Of a stretch of DNA of 64,000 nucleotides, positions 18,602-26,507 are shown piece by piece. The translations under genes were made by a program, and so were the position numbers. The notes under the pieces were generated by a model that was given only the letters and a program-made list of their open reading frames with translations, did no database searches and was not told the origin of the DNA. The DNA comes from Arthrobacter subterraneus (GTDB lineage Bacteria > Actinomycetota > Actinomycetes > Actinomycetales > Micrococcaceae), in the NCBI RefSeq assembly GCF_900099735.1, contig NZ_FNDT01000007.1, forward strand, positions 62,001-126,000, read 5' to 3'. The first letter of the stretch is position 1. Every line of letters starts with the position of its first letter.

Positions 18602-18829
18602 GCTCTGGCATCACTGCTGAAGGCTGACACGGTCACGTCCGTGCGTCGCACCCTGGACCACCGCTATTCACCGGGGCCGGACCGTCTGCTGGATGACGTC
18701 CTCCTGTGGAACTACGGCGAACGGCATATCGAGCTGACGGCTGATCCGTCCTCAGAGTCCGGTGCCTCCCGCCGCGACAGTCTGTTGCGGCGGTTCCGCC
18801 AGATCAAGACATTCCGCGCCCGTACGTAG
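18602..18829 (+). pseudogene. C-terminal remnant of a RelA/SpoT-domain gene
   Basis: 76 in-frame codons including stop match the end of the RelA-like gene (14649-14876) with no gaps: same length, about 65 of 75 residues identical (for example DHRYSPGPDRLLDDVLLWNY). Many third positions differ, so this is a diverged allele and not a fresh duplication. The synthetase domain is missing. Sequence upstream of 18602 is unrelated. Its last 26 bp overlap the 3' end of the HAD gene on the other strand. Confidence 0.85.
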
Positions 18830-19529
18830 GGCCCTGTAGTGCGGGCGAGGTCAGCGTGAACTGGGCCTCGAGCAGCGCCGGCACGTTGGCCACACTCTCG
18901 AGGATGTGGTGATGCGGGTGGCTTTCCAGCTCGGAGCGGGTGAGCTTGCCTGTCAGCACACCGACGGTGACCACTCCGGCGTTGGTGGCCGCCCACAGGT
19001 CATTGACGGTATCGCCCGCGGCCAGCACCTCCGTCACTGACAACACTCCTGTCAGCTCCATTGCACGGTGGATCATGAAAGGCGCCGGCCGGCCCAGAGC
19101 GACCTCATCCGAGCACACCACCGCGTCAATGAAGGGGACATCCTGCCACCCCAGTCCCTTCAGCAACGGTTCCGCCACATCGCGTGAAAATCCGGTAGTC
19201 AGCGCCACCTTCACCCCGCGGACTGTGAGCTCGCAGAGTGCGTCCTCCACCCCGGGCAGCGCAACCGGCGGATTTTCGGCATACAGCGAGGCGAGAATTT
19301 CGCGGAACCGGTTGAACGCCGCGTCGACGGTTTCTGGAGCAGCTGAGCCGCTGCCCCGGACGAGCAGCGCGGCGATCGCTTCACGCTTGTCGGCCCCCAT
19401 CCACTGCTGGACGGCCTGCGGCGTCGTGGGAACGCCGGCCTCCTCAACGCACCGGCTGAGGGCGGCGTAGACGTCCCCGTGTTCATCAATTGTGGTTCCG
19501 GCCATGTCAAAGGCAACGAGCTTGATCAC
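18804..19529 (-). CDS. PhnX-like (phosphonatase-type) HAD hydrolase
   Basis: 241-residue HAD enzyme expected to split the C-P bond of phosphonoacetaldehyde or a similar 2-oxo-phosphonate. The motif AFDMAGTTID has Asp8 and Ala10, the D-x-A form of phosphonatases instead of the phosphatase D-x-D. Lys48 in MGADK lines up with the Schiff-base lysine of PhnX (MGLLK). Later motifs are ALTTGFSRD and LAAGDTVNDLWAATNAG. It is followed at its C-terminus by a 18-residue tail absent from the remnant copy at 17009. The start is GTG. It lies downstream of a GntR gene with a 9-bp gap, probably one operon. Confidence 0.87.
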   Translation of the reverse strand: MIKLVAFDMAGTTIDEHGDVYAALSRCVEEAGVPTTPQAVQQWMGADKREAIAALLVRGSGSAAPETVDAAFNRFREILASLYAENPPVALPGVEDALCELTVRGVKVALTTGFSRDVAEPLLKGLGWQDVPFIDAVVCSDEVALGRPAPFMIHRAMELTGVLSVTEVLAAGDTVNDLWAATNAGVVTVGVLTGKLTRSELESHPHHHILESVANVPALLEAQFTLTSPALQGPTYGRGMS

Positions 19530-19538
19530 TGTGAATCC

Positions 19539-20294
19539 CTAGGCAGTATGGACCCGGACCAGACCGGCCCGGTGCTGGACATTGTTTTCGATGGTGAAGT
19601 TCGTGAGTGTCGGCAGGTACCGGTCGTCCGAGTACTCCAGCGGAGAGCCGGTGCTTGAACTGGTCACCCGGCGCTCGCGCAGCAGCGGGGTGCCGACCGG
19701 CTGTCCCAGCAGAGCTGCGTCCTGTTCACCGGCGGCAACCGCATCGATCGTGTGCCGGGCACTGAAGAGATCGGCGCCCTGCTCCAAAAGGAAGGCGAAG
19801 ATGGAACCGCTATCGGTATCGAAGTCGAAGAGCCGGTTACCGAGCGGCAGGACAAAAGACGTGCGCTCAATCATCGCCGGGACGCCGTCGAGCAAACGCA
19901 GCCGAAGAAGCTCCACCACCGGCTCACCGTGGGGCAGGCAGAGGTACGACGCCGCTTCCTCCGACGCGGTCCGGCGCGCGATCTCCTGTGTCCGCTGACC
20001 GGGCACCTTGCCGACGCTGAGCGCCCACTCTGTGAAGGACAGGAAGGTGGAAAATGACTGGGACTGGACCTGGCCGCACACCCTGGGGGGCCGGCCCCTG
20101 CCGCCGGTCAACACGCCTTCTGCGCGCAGTGCGGCGAGCGCCTGCCGCACCGGTCCGCGGGAGGTGCCAAACTCCCGGCAGAGCTCCGCTTCACTTGGCA
20201 GTTGGGAGCCCGGAGCCCAGATTCCCTGGGCGATCCGGTTCCGGAATTCCTCGCTGAGGCGCTCATGAATCGGGAGTTTGAGGATGGTTTCCAC
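19539..20294 (-). CDS. GntR/HutC-family regulator (phosphonate-associated)
   Basis: 251-residue regulator with an N-terminal winged helix (LPIHERLSEEFRNRIAQGIW, PSEAELCREFGTSRGPVRQAL) and a UTRA effector domain (ELLRLRLLDGVPAMIERTSFV, PLEYSDDRYLP). It is divergent from the FAD oxidoreductase gene and upstream of the PhnX-like gene, so it probably controls both. I use the GTG at 20294 because TATACT (20301-20306) ends 6 bases before it, giving a leaderless transcript; longer frames to 20408 would cross the operators. Confidence 0.85.
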   Translation of the reverse strand: METILKLPIHERLSEEFRNRIAQGIWAPGSQLPSEAELCREFGTSRGPVRQALAALRAEGVLTGGRGRPPRVCGQVQSQSFSTFLSFTEWALSVGKVPGQRTQEIARRTASEEAASYLCLPHGEPVVELLRLRLLDGVPAMIERTSFVLPLGNRLFDFDTDSGSIFAFLLEQGADLFSARHTIDAVAAGEQDAALLGQPVGTPLLRERRVTSSSTGSPLEYSDDRYLPTLTNFTIENNVQHRAGLVRVHTA

Positions 20295-20296
20295 AA

Positions 20297-20410
20297 GTTG
20301 AGTATACAAGACGACGGTGATACGCCTGACCCTTTGGTCTGTCATCACGGTAAACCGCAGATGAATGTCTACGATGTGGGCCACATTTAGGTGAACTTGT
20401 ATGAACAAGT
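20297..20410. promoter_or_regulatory. Paired GntR-type operators between divergent phosphonate genes
   Basis: ACTTGTATGAACAAGT (20395-20410) is a perfect 6-bp inverted repeat. CTTGTATACTCAAC (minus strand of 20297-20310) repeats the CTTGTAT-N3-CAA core and overlaps the predicted -10 box of the GntR gene. The two sites bracket the promoter region between the GntR and FAD oxidoreductase genes, fitting autoregulation and control of both directions. Confidence 0.6.
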
Positions 20411-20458
20411 GGCGTTTCAGCTTGAAGCCGGTGGTGGCAGCACTGCAGTATCGAGAGC

Positions 20459-21598
20459 GTGAACCTCGAATCCTTCCCTGACCGGCCCGCCGACGTCGTC
20501 ATTGTCGGAGCGGGCATCCTGGGCCTCGCCCATGCTGCACTGGCCGCTGATCGCGGACTGTCCGTCACCGTCATCGAGCGCGACGAGCGTGCCGTCGGTG
20601 CCTCCATCCGGAACTTCGGGCACTGCTGTGTCACTGCACAGAGCGGTGAACTGTACGGCCTCGCGCAGGCCGCTCGGCGGCACTGGCTGGATTACGCGCA
20701 GCGTGCCGGTTTCTGGGCGGCTGAGTCCGGTGCGCTGGTGGTCGCACGCAGCGGTATCGAGCTTCAGGTGCTCAAGGAACTCGCAAGCGCCCGCGAAGCC
20801 GGACAGGTAACACTGCTCGATGCACACCAGGTCACCTCACGGTTGCGGTCCACCCACGGCACTCCCGATCCGGATATCCAGGGCGGTGCCCTGCTGCGCG
20901 ATGACCTCCGGGTAGACCCGCGGACCACCGTGGCCGCACTGGCCGCGTGGCTCCAGCAGCAGGGGGTCCGCTTTCTGTGGAAGACCAGTGCGCTGAGTTT
21001 CGACGACGGCGTGGTGCACACCAGCCGCGGGCCCGTTTACGGCGGACGGACGATCGTATGCGTCGGGCACGACGTCGATTACCTGTTCCCGGCGGCCGCC
21101 GCCGAGCACGTGATCCGGCGCTGCACCCTGCAGATGTCCCGCGCGGCGCGGCCTGCGGGCCTGGACCTGGAGCCGGCAGTCCTCACCGCGACGTCGATGC
21201 TGCGCTATGACGCTTTCACCGACATGCCGTCCAGCGATGCCCTGCGCGCCTCGGTGGACCAGGACCTGCTCGACATCGGGGCGAACGTCATGTTCACCCA
21301 GCGCCCCGACGGCACGCTGATCCTCGGTGACTCACACGCCTACCAGCACACCGCGGCGCCGTTCCTCGCGGAGAGGACCACGCACACGCTGAACGTTGAG
21401 ATCAGCGGCATTCTGGGCACGCCGCTGGAGGTGGTTGAGCGCTGGCAGGGGATCTACGCCTCCAGCCCGAACGGCGCGCTGTTCGTTAAGGAAGTGGCGC
21501 CGGGAGTCACCGCCGTCTCCGTGACGTCCGGGGTGGGCATGACGGTCTCCTTCGGGCTCGCCGAACGCACGCTCGACACGCTCTTTCCTGCCGGCTGA
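20459..21598 (+). CDS. FAD-dependent oxidoreductase of phosphonate catabolism (TIGR03364 type)
   Basis: 379-residue DAO-fold flavoenzyme. The FAD-binding loop is VVIVGAGILGLAHA (Gly17, 19, 22) followed by VIERDERAVGASIRNFGH. The C-terminal GVGMTVSFGLAERTLD closes the fold. Members of this family sit beside PhnX-type hydrolases and are proposed to oxidise 2-aminoethylphosphonate or its N-methyl form to phosphonoacetaldehyde, which the PhnX-like enzyme next door could cleave. The start is GTG at 20459. It is divergent from the GntR gene and convergent with phnN. The substrate is inferred from context. Confidence 0.85.
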   Translation: MNLESFPDRPADVVIVGAGILGLAHAALAADRGLSVTVIERDERAVGASIRNFGHCCVTAQSGELYGLAQAARRHWLDYAQRAGFWAAESGALVVARSGIELQVLKELASAREAGQVTLLDAHQVTSRLRSTHGTPDPDIQGGALLRDDLRVDPRTTVAALAAWLQQQGVRFLWKTSALSFDDGVVHTSRGPVYGGRTIVCVGHDVDYLFPAAAAEHVIRRCTLQMSRAARPAGLDLEPAVLTATSMLRYDAFTDMPSSDALRASVDQDLLDIGANVMFTQRPDGTLILGDSHAYQHTAAPFLAERTTHTLNVEISGILGTPLEVVERWQGIYASSPNGALFVKEVAPGVTAVSVTSGVGMTVSFGLAERTLDTLFPAG

Positions 21599-21635
21599 CG
21601 GCCCCGGCAACCACCCGGCTACAGGCGATACCGGC

Positions 21636-22196
21636 TTACGGGGCCTTCAAGTCTCCATGCACCCGGGCGAGGAACCCGGCCAGCGCCTCTCCTGCCTGCT
21701 CGAGTGTTCCGTCATTGACGATCTCGAGGTCTGCCGGATGGTCCGGTGCGGGATCGGGCCGGGCCACACGGGCGGCGGCGCCCGCTGCATCCTCGCGGCC
21801 CCGCGCAATGATCCGGGCCCGCCGGACCTCATCCGATACCGTGACCCGTACCACCCACACCTTCGCAAACAGGCCCGGCAGGCGGGTGAGCACCTCTCGC
21901 GAAACGTTGGCGACCACCACCTCGCCGGCGGCGACGGCGTCGGACACCGCGGAGGGAAGACCGTACGCGAGCCCGTGTGCCCGCCATGTCAGCGCGAAGT
22001 CGCCCCGGGCCTCGGCGGACGCGAAGTCCGCTTCGCTCACCGGATGGTGGTCCTCACCGCCGCCTGCAGGGCGGGTGATCCGGCGCCGGGGGAAAACCAC
22101 CCCGCCGTGACCTTCCAGCGCGGCGCGGGCCCACTCAATGACCGAGTCCTTCCCCGATCCGCTGGGCCCGACGACGGCGACGAAACCGCCGCTCAC
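21636..22196 (-). CDS. phnN: Ribose 1,5-bisphosphate phosphokinase PhnN
   Basis: 186 residues. Makes PRPP from ribose 1,5-bisphosphate and ATP at the end of the C-P lyase pathway. The P-loop is GPSGSGKDS (residues 10-18) and the guanylate-kinase-like fold continues with RRRITRPAGGGEDHHPV and ADFASAEARGDFALTWRAHGLAYGLP. Last gene of the phn operon; its GTG start overlaps the phnM stop as GTGA. It converges on the FAD oxidoreductase gene with a 37-bp gap. Confidence 0.95.
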   Translation of the reverse strand: MSGGFVAVVGPSGSGKDSVIEWARAALEGHGGVVFPRRRITRPAGGGEDHHPVSEADFASAEARGDFALTWRAHGLAYGLPSAVSDAVAAGEVVVANVSREVLTRLPGLFAKVWVVRVTVSDEVRRARIIARGREDAAGAAARVARPDPAPDHPADLEIVNDGTLEQAGEALAGFLARVHGDLKAP

Positions 22197-23371
22197 GCCA
22201 CCCGCCTGCCCTCACGCCACACTCCGCGCACGATGGGTACCGGTGATCCCAGCGGGTGCTGCTCGGAGGATGCCCCTTCATAAGAGTGGACGCGCAGGAC
22301 GTCGGCACGTTTGCCGACTGCGATCACGCCCCGGTCATCAAGCCCGACGGCGCGGGCCGGATTGGCGCTGACCAGTGCGGCACCCTGCGGCAGGGTGATG
22401 TCCCCGCGTCCGAAAAGCAGGAACACCGCCTGGATGGGGCTGGCGGGAACGTAATCGCTCGACAAGATGTCCAGCAGCCCGAGGCTCAGCAGTTCACCTG
22501 CGGAGACGTTGCCCGAGTGCGACCCGCCGCGCACGATGTTCGGTGCGCCCATCACAATGAGCTGTCCGGCGGCCCGGGCGGCACGGGCCGCCTCAAGCGT
22601 CGTCGGGAATTCCGAAATCATGACGCCGGCCTCGACGGACTCATCGACGTGGGCCTGGGTAGCGTCGTCGTGCGCGGCGATCATGATTCCGCGCTGCGCG
22701 GCACGCTTGGCCATCAGTTTCCGGTTCTCCACCGAGTACTGGGAGGAGAGCACATGCAGTTCAGCGACATGCTGCTCGAACTGGACGTTGCTCATGTTGT
22801 GCTTGCCCACCATGTAGGTGCGGAACGCCTCGACGTTGGCGTACTGGCGCTGCCCCGGCGTGTGGTCCATCAGGGACACCATGCGCACGCGCTGGTGCCC
22901 GCCCACCTCGTCGAACACGTCGACGACGTCGGCGGTGGCGACCTCGCAGCGCAGGTGGACATAGTGGTCGGCGCGCAACAGGCCGGAGTCGGCGGCGTGG
23001 ACCACCGCGTTGACCAGGGTGCGCGCGTTGCCGGCCAGCCGGTTCTCCCCCGGGCCGCTGCCGATCCGCATGGCATCCAGCACTGTCGTCATACCGGAGG
23101 CGGCCATCTGCGCGTCGTGCGCGATCACGGCGGGAATCGGGTCCCAGAACCGCTTGGGCCGCGGCTGGTAGTGTGCTTCGACCTGATCGGTGTGCAGCTC
23201 AACCAGGCCCGGCATGAGGTAGTCGGCGCCCAGGTCCTCGACCGTCGCGCCGTCGGCCGGTAAGTACGGATCATCGGAAATGTGGACGATGGCACCGTTT
23301 TCAATGCGCACTGAACCGTGCAGGACCTGATCCTCAAGGACCATGTGGGCATTATGCAGGACGAGGAACAT
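22193..23371 (-). CDS. phnM: Alpha-D-ribose 1-methylphosphonate 5-triphosphate diphosphatase PhnM
   Basis: 392-residue amidohydrolase-fold enzyme that removes pyrophosphate from the 5-triphosphate intermediate. Metal site: MPGLVELHTDQVEAHYQPRP (HxD-type first ligands), MIAAHDDATQAHVDES, and DILSSDYVPASPIQA near the C-terminus. Overlaps the DUF1045 stop by one base (TGATG) and phnN by four, so it is translationally coupled on both sides. Confidence 0.96.
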   Translation of the reverse strand: MFLVLHNAHMVLEDQVLHGSVRIENGAIVHISDDPYLPADGATVEDLGADYLMPGLVELHTDQVEAHYQPRPKRFWDPIPAVIAHDAQMAASGMTTVLDAMRIGSGPGENRLAGNARTLVNAVVHAADSGLLRADHYVHLRCEVATADVVDVFDEVGGHQRVRMVSLMDHTPGQRQYANVEAFRTYMVGKHNMSNVQFEQHVAELHVLSSQYSVENRKLMAKRAAQRGIMIAAHDDATQAHVDESVEAGVMISEFPTTLEAARAARAAGQLIVMGAPNIVRGGSHSGNVSAGELLSLGLLDILSSDYVPASPIQAVFLLFGRGDITLPQGAALVSANPARAVGLDDRGVIAVGKRADVLRVHSYEGASSEQHPLGSPVPIVRGVWREGRRVA

Positions 23372-24048
23372 CAGGCAGTCTCCAGGCTCGGTGAGGGGAC
23401 GAAGGGGTGGACGGAAAGGATCCGGAAGGCGGCGCCGGGTTCCGGCTCGACGCTGATCACGATTGACGTGACCGGCACGTCCGCACCGGCAACCTCGGCG
23501 AAGTGCTCGCCGAGTGCGGCGTCGATCTCCGGCGCCCGCTCGGCGGGCACGTTGTCAGTGAGCGTGAGGTGGAAGCGGAACTCGTCGAGCACGTACGGGT
23601 AGCCCCACCGTTCCAGCAGCTCACGCTGGCGCTGGGTGAGCCGCTCCGGACGACGACGGCGGATGTCCGCTTCTCCGAGCGGGGCACGGAACTCCTCGAA
23701 CCGGCGCACGACGTCGGCGGCCAGGCTGTCCAGCCCCGGATCCTCCCCGTAGGGCAGCAGCGCGCGGAAGCCCCCGATTGCCGCAGCACGGATCCTGGGG
23801 ATCATCACCGGGTTCCGCGCGGCAGCGAAATCGTCCGCAGCCTGGCGGAGCTCCGCTTCCGTGCGGCCCGCAGCGAGGCGGAACGGTGCCTTGAGCGTCG
23901 CATGGAACCCGTAGCGGCGGGCATCCACCGTAAGGTCCTGCACGTCGTCGCGGGTATACCAGGCGTCAACAGCCCGGGCCAGGCGGACCGCTTCGGGGGC
24001 ATCGCCGTCACCCGCTCCGGGTACCGCGTACACGGCGTAACGGCTCAT
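23371..24048 (-). CDS. DUF1045 phosphonate-operon protein, 2H phosphoesterase fold
   Basis: 225 residues with the two HxTx motifs of 2H phosphoesterases: YGFHATLKAPF near residue 47 and FRFHLTLTDNV near 158. It lies between phnL and phnM, overlapping both. No phnP (metallo-beta-lactamase cyclic phosphodiesterase) is present in the window. Since 2H enzymes open cyclic phosphodiesters, this protein is a good candidate to hydrolyse the 5-phosphoribosyl 1,2-cyclic phosphate made by C-P lyase. The family name (phosphonate metabolism protein) is known; the exact reaction here is inference. Confidence 0.88.
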   Translation of the reverse strand: MSRYAVYAVPGAGDGDAPEAVRLARAVDAWYTRDDVQDLTVDARRYGFHATLKAPFRLAAGRTEAELRQAADDFAAARNPVMIPRIRAAAIGGFRALLPYGEDPGLDSLAADVVRRFEEFRAPLGEADIRRRRPERLTQRQRELLERWGYPYVLDEFRFHLTLTDNVPAERAPEIDAALGEHFAEVAGADVPVTSIVISVEPEPGAAFRILSVHPFVPSPSLETA

Positions 24049-24812
24049 GCGAGGCTCCCCTGCCGTGCCGCCGTGAAGGAGTGCACGTCGACGGTGGCGT
24101 CGGCGACGGCTTCGCGGACGTCGGCGTCGTGGAAGATCCCCAGCATCCCCACGCCTTCGGCAAGGCGTTCGCGGATCAGTTCGATCACCACGCCGCGGTT
24201 CCGTGCATCGAGTGAGGCCGTGGGCTCGTCGAGCAGCAGCAGCGGCCGTTCAGTCACGAAGCCGCGGGCGATGTTCACCCGCTGCTGCTCGCCACCGGAG
24301 AACGTGGCGGGGGGCAAGGCCCACAGCCGCTCGGGGATGCTCAGGCGGGCGAGCATGACGCCGGCACGCTCGCGGGCTTCCTCCCTGTCGGCTCCGCGTT
24401 CGACCAGTGGTTCGGCGACGACGTCGAGCGCCGGCACGCGGGGAACGGCGCGCAGGAACTGGCTCACGTACCCCACCGTGGAACGTCGGGCGGCCAGGAC
24501 TTCCCGCGGCTGCGCCGTGACGAGATCAAGGACACCGCCCTGGTGGCTGAGCAGGATCCGGCCGGAGTCTGCACCGTAGTTTCCGTACACCATCTTCATC
24601 ACGGTGCTCTTGCCGGACCCGGACTCACCGCCCAGTACCACGCAGCGGCCGCGCGGGACGTCGAATGTCAGCCCGCTGAGCACCGGGAGCCGCTGCGATT
24701 GCTGCAAGTGCAGGGTGAACGTCTTCCGGACGTCCTGCACCGAGAGCATTGTGTCCGGGGGCATGCCGGTGCCCATGTCGTGGGTCAGGTCATGCGTCAT
24801 GTCGTAGGTCAT
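24045..24812 (-). CDS. phnL: C-P lyase ABC-type ATPase PhnL
   Basis: 255-residue ABC ATPase that associates with the C-P lyase core and is required for the ribosyl-triphosphate step. Walker A is GGESGSGKST, the signature is FSGGEQQRVNIARG, Walker B is LLLLDEPTAS. The conserved domain starts at MLSVQDVRKTFTLHL (24749), aligning with E. coli MINVQNV. Upstream in frame are Met codons at 24812, 24800, 24776 and 24764 that add a repetitive MTYDMTHDLTHDM stretch. I mark 24812, 4 bp after phnK, but the true start is uncertain. Confidence 0.93.
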   Translation of the reverse strand: MTYDMTHDLTHDMGTGMPPDTMLSVQDVRKTFTLHLQQSQRLPVLSGLTFDVPRGRCVVLGGESGSGKSTVMKMVYGNYGADSGRILLSHQGGVLDLVTAQPREVLAARRSTVGYVSQFLRAVPRVPALDVVAEPLVERGADREEARERAGVMLARLSIPERLWALPPATFSGGEQQRVNIARGFVTERPLLLLDEPTASLDARNRGVVIELIRERLAEGVGMLGIFHDADVREAVADATVDVHSFTAARQGSLA

Positions 24813-24816
24813 GTGA

Positions 24817-25629
24817 TCAGCCCTGGAGGATCGAGGAAACGAGCAGTTGCGTGTAGGCGGCCTGCGGGTCGTCGAGAACACGGTCGGTCAGTCCGGATTC
24901 GATGACGGCGCCGTCCTTCATCACCAGAGTGCGGTGCGAGATGAGCCGGGCGACGGCGAGGTCATGGGTCACAATGACGACGGCGAGCCCGAGTTCGGCG
25001 ACTAGGGAGCGGATCAGGTCCAGCAGTCGCGCCTGTACAGAAACGTCCAGGCCGCTGGTCGGCTCATCCATGAAGACCAGGCGCGGTTCAAAGACAAGGT
25101 TGCGCGCAATCTGCACCCGCTGGCGCATGCCGCCCGAGAAGGTGGCCGGGGTGTCGTCGATGCGCTCGGCCGGGATTTCCACCCGCCGCAACCACTCCTC
25201 GGCTTTGGCCCGAATCTGCCCGTAGTGGCGCCATCCGTTGGCCATGAGCGGTTCGCCGACGTTGCCGCCTGCGCTGACATGCATACGCAGTCCTTCGGCG
25301 GCGTTCTGGTGCACGAAGCCCCAGTCGGTGCGCCACAGCCGCCGCACTTCCCGCTCGCTCAGGGTTGACAGTTCGAGCAGCTCCTCGGCTGAGCCCTCCC
25401 GGCCGCCGGATCCGTCGGCGCGGGCCGTGCGGTACCGGATGGATCCTTCGTCGACACGCAGCCGCTGGGACAGGATGCCCAGCAGGGTTGACTTGCCGGA
25501 ACCGGATTCACCCACGACGGCAAGTACCTCGCCGGGCCACAGGTCGAAGCTCACATTGCGGCAGCCGAAGCGGTCTCCGTAGCGGTGACCGGCATCTGTC
25601 ACACTCAGCAGGGGCCTGTCGTCGTTCAT
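24817..25629 (-). CDS. phnK: C-P lyase ABC-type ATPase PhnK
   Basis: 270 residues. ABC ATPase that docks on the PhnGHIJ core complex via PhnJ. Walker A VVGESGSGKST, the long PhnK insert with LWRTDWGFVHQNAAEGLRM, signature FSGGMRQRVQIARN and Walker B LVFMDEPTSGLDV. The start overlaps the phnJ stop as ATGA. Nothing unusual. Confidence 0.96.
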   Translation of the reverse strand: MNDDRPLLSVTDAGHRYGDRFGCRNVSFDLWPGEVLAVVGESGSGKSTLLGILSQRLRVDEGSIRYRTARADGSGGREGSAEELLELSTLSEREVRRLWRTDWGFVHQNAAEGLRMHVSAGGNVGEPLMANGWRHYGQIRAKAEEWLRRVEIPAERIDDTPATFSGGMRQRVQIARNLVFEPRLVFMDEPTSGLDVSVQARLLDLIRSLVAELGLAVVIVTHDLAVARLISHRTLVMKDGAVIESGLTDRVLDDPQAAYTQLLVSSILQG

Positions 25630-26507
25630 GCGGTTACCTCTTTGGTATCGGTGCTCTGCTGTTCGGTGCGCTGTTGTGCGGTGCGTTCGCAGTAATCGGT
25701 GTCGGAGCAGGCAAACATGGCACCGCCCCGGTCGTCGATGATGATTTCATCGAGGTACACACCGGTGGATCCGCAGATCTCGCAGGGCCGGTCGAAGCGC
25801 TGGGGTTCGAAGGGGTAGTCCTCGAATCCCAGGCTCTCCACGTCGGTGTACGGCGGGATCGCATAAATGCGCTTCTCGCGACCGGCGCCGAACAGCTGCA
25901 GTGCCGGGCTCTGGTGCATCTTCGGGTTGTCGAAGCTCGGAGTCGGCGAGGGCGCCATCACATAGCGGCCGTTCACCAGCACCGGGTAGTCGTACGTCCT
26001 GGCGATGTGGCCGTATTTGGCGATGTCCTCATAGAGCTTGACGTACATCAGGCCGTATTCCTCGAGGGCGTGGAGCCGACGGGTCTCGGTTTCGCGGGGT
26101 TCGAGCATGCGCAGGGGTTCGGGGATCGGCACCTGGTAAACGAGGATCTGGTTCTCCACGAGCGGTGTCTCGGGAATCCGGTGCCGGGTCTGGATGATCG
26201 TCGCCTGGTCGGTGCGGGTTGTGCTCGCGGCCCCAGCGACTTTTTCGAAGAAGGCCCGGATCGAGACAGCGTTGGTGGTGTCGTCGGCACCCTGGTCGAT
26301 CACTTTCAGGGTGTCCTCCGGGCCGATCACGGAGGCTGTCACCTGCACGCCCCCGGTACCCCAGCCACGCGGCATCGGGACTTCACGCGAGGCGAACGGC
26401 ACCTGGAAGCCCGGGATGGCTACGCCTTTCAGCAGTGCCCGGCGGACAACCCGCTTGGTCTGCTCGTCGAGGTAGCCCTCGTTGTAGACAATGCGGGGGG
26501 CGCTCAT
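25626..26507 (-). CDS. phnJ: C-P lyase radical-SAM subunit PhnJ
   Basis: 293 residues. Cleaves the carbon-phosphorus bond of ribose 1-methylphosphonate 5-phosphate with SAM and a 4Fe-4S cluster. The four cysteines are Cys242 and Cys245 (PCEICGSTG), Cys267 (MFACSD) and Cys273 (DYCE), matching E. coli 241, 244, 266 and 272. The glycyl-radical site is Gly33 in AIPGFQVPFAS. All catalytic residues are intact, so the pathway should be functional. ATGA overlaps on both sides. Confidence 0.98.
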   Translation of the reverse strand: MSAPRIVYNEGYLDEQTKRVVRRALLKGVAIPGFQVPFASREVPMPRGWGTGGVQVTASVIGPEDTLKVIDQGADDTTNAVSIRAFFEKVAGAASTTRTDQATIIQTRHRIPETPLVENQILVYQVPIPEPLRMLEPRETETRRLHALEEYGLMYVKLYEDIAKYGHIARTYDYPVLVNGRYVMAPSPTPSFDNPKMHQSPALQLFGAGREKRIYAIPPYTDVESLGFEDYPFEPQRFDRPCEICGSTGVYLDEIIIDDRGGAMFACSDTDYCERTAQQRTEQQSTDTKEVTA

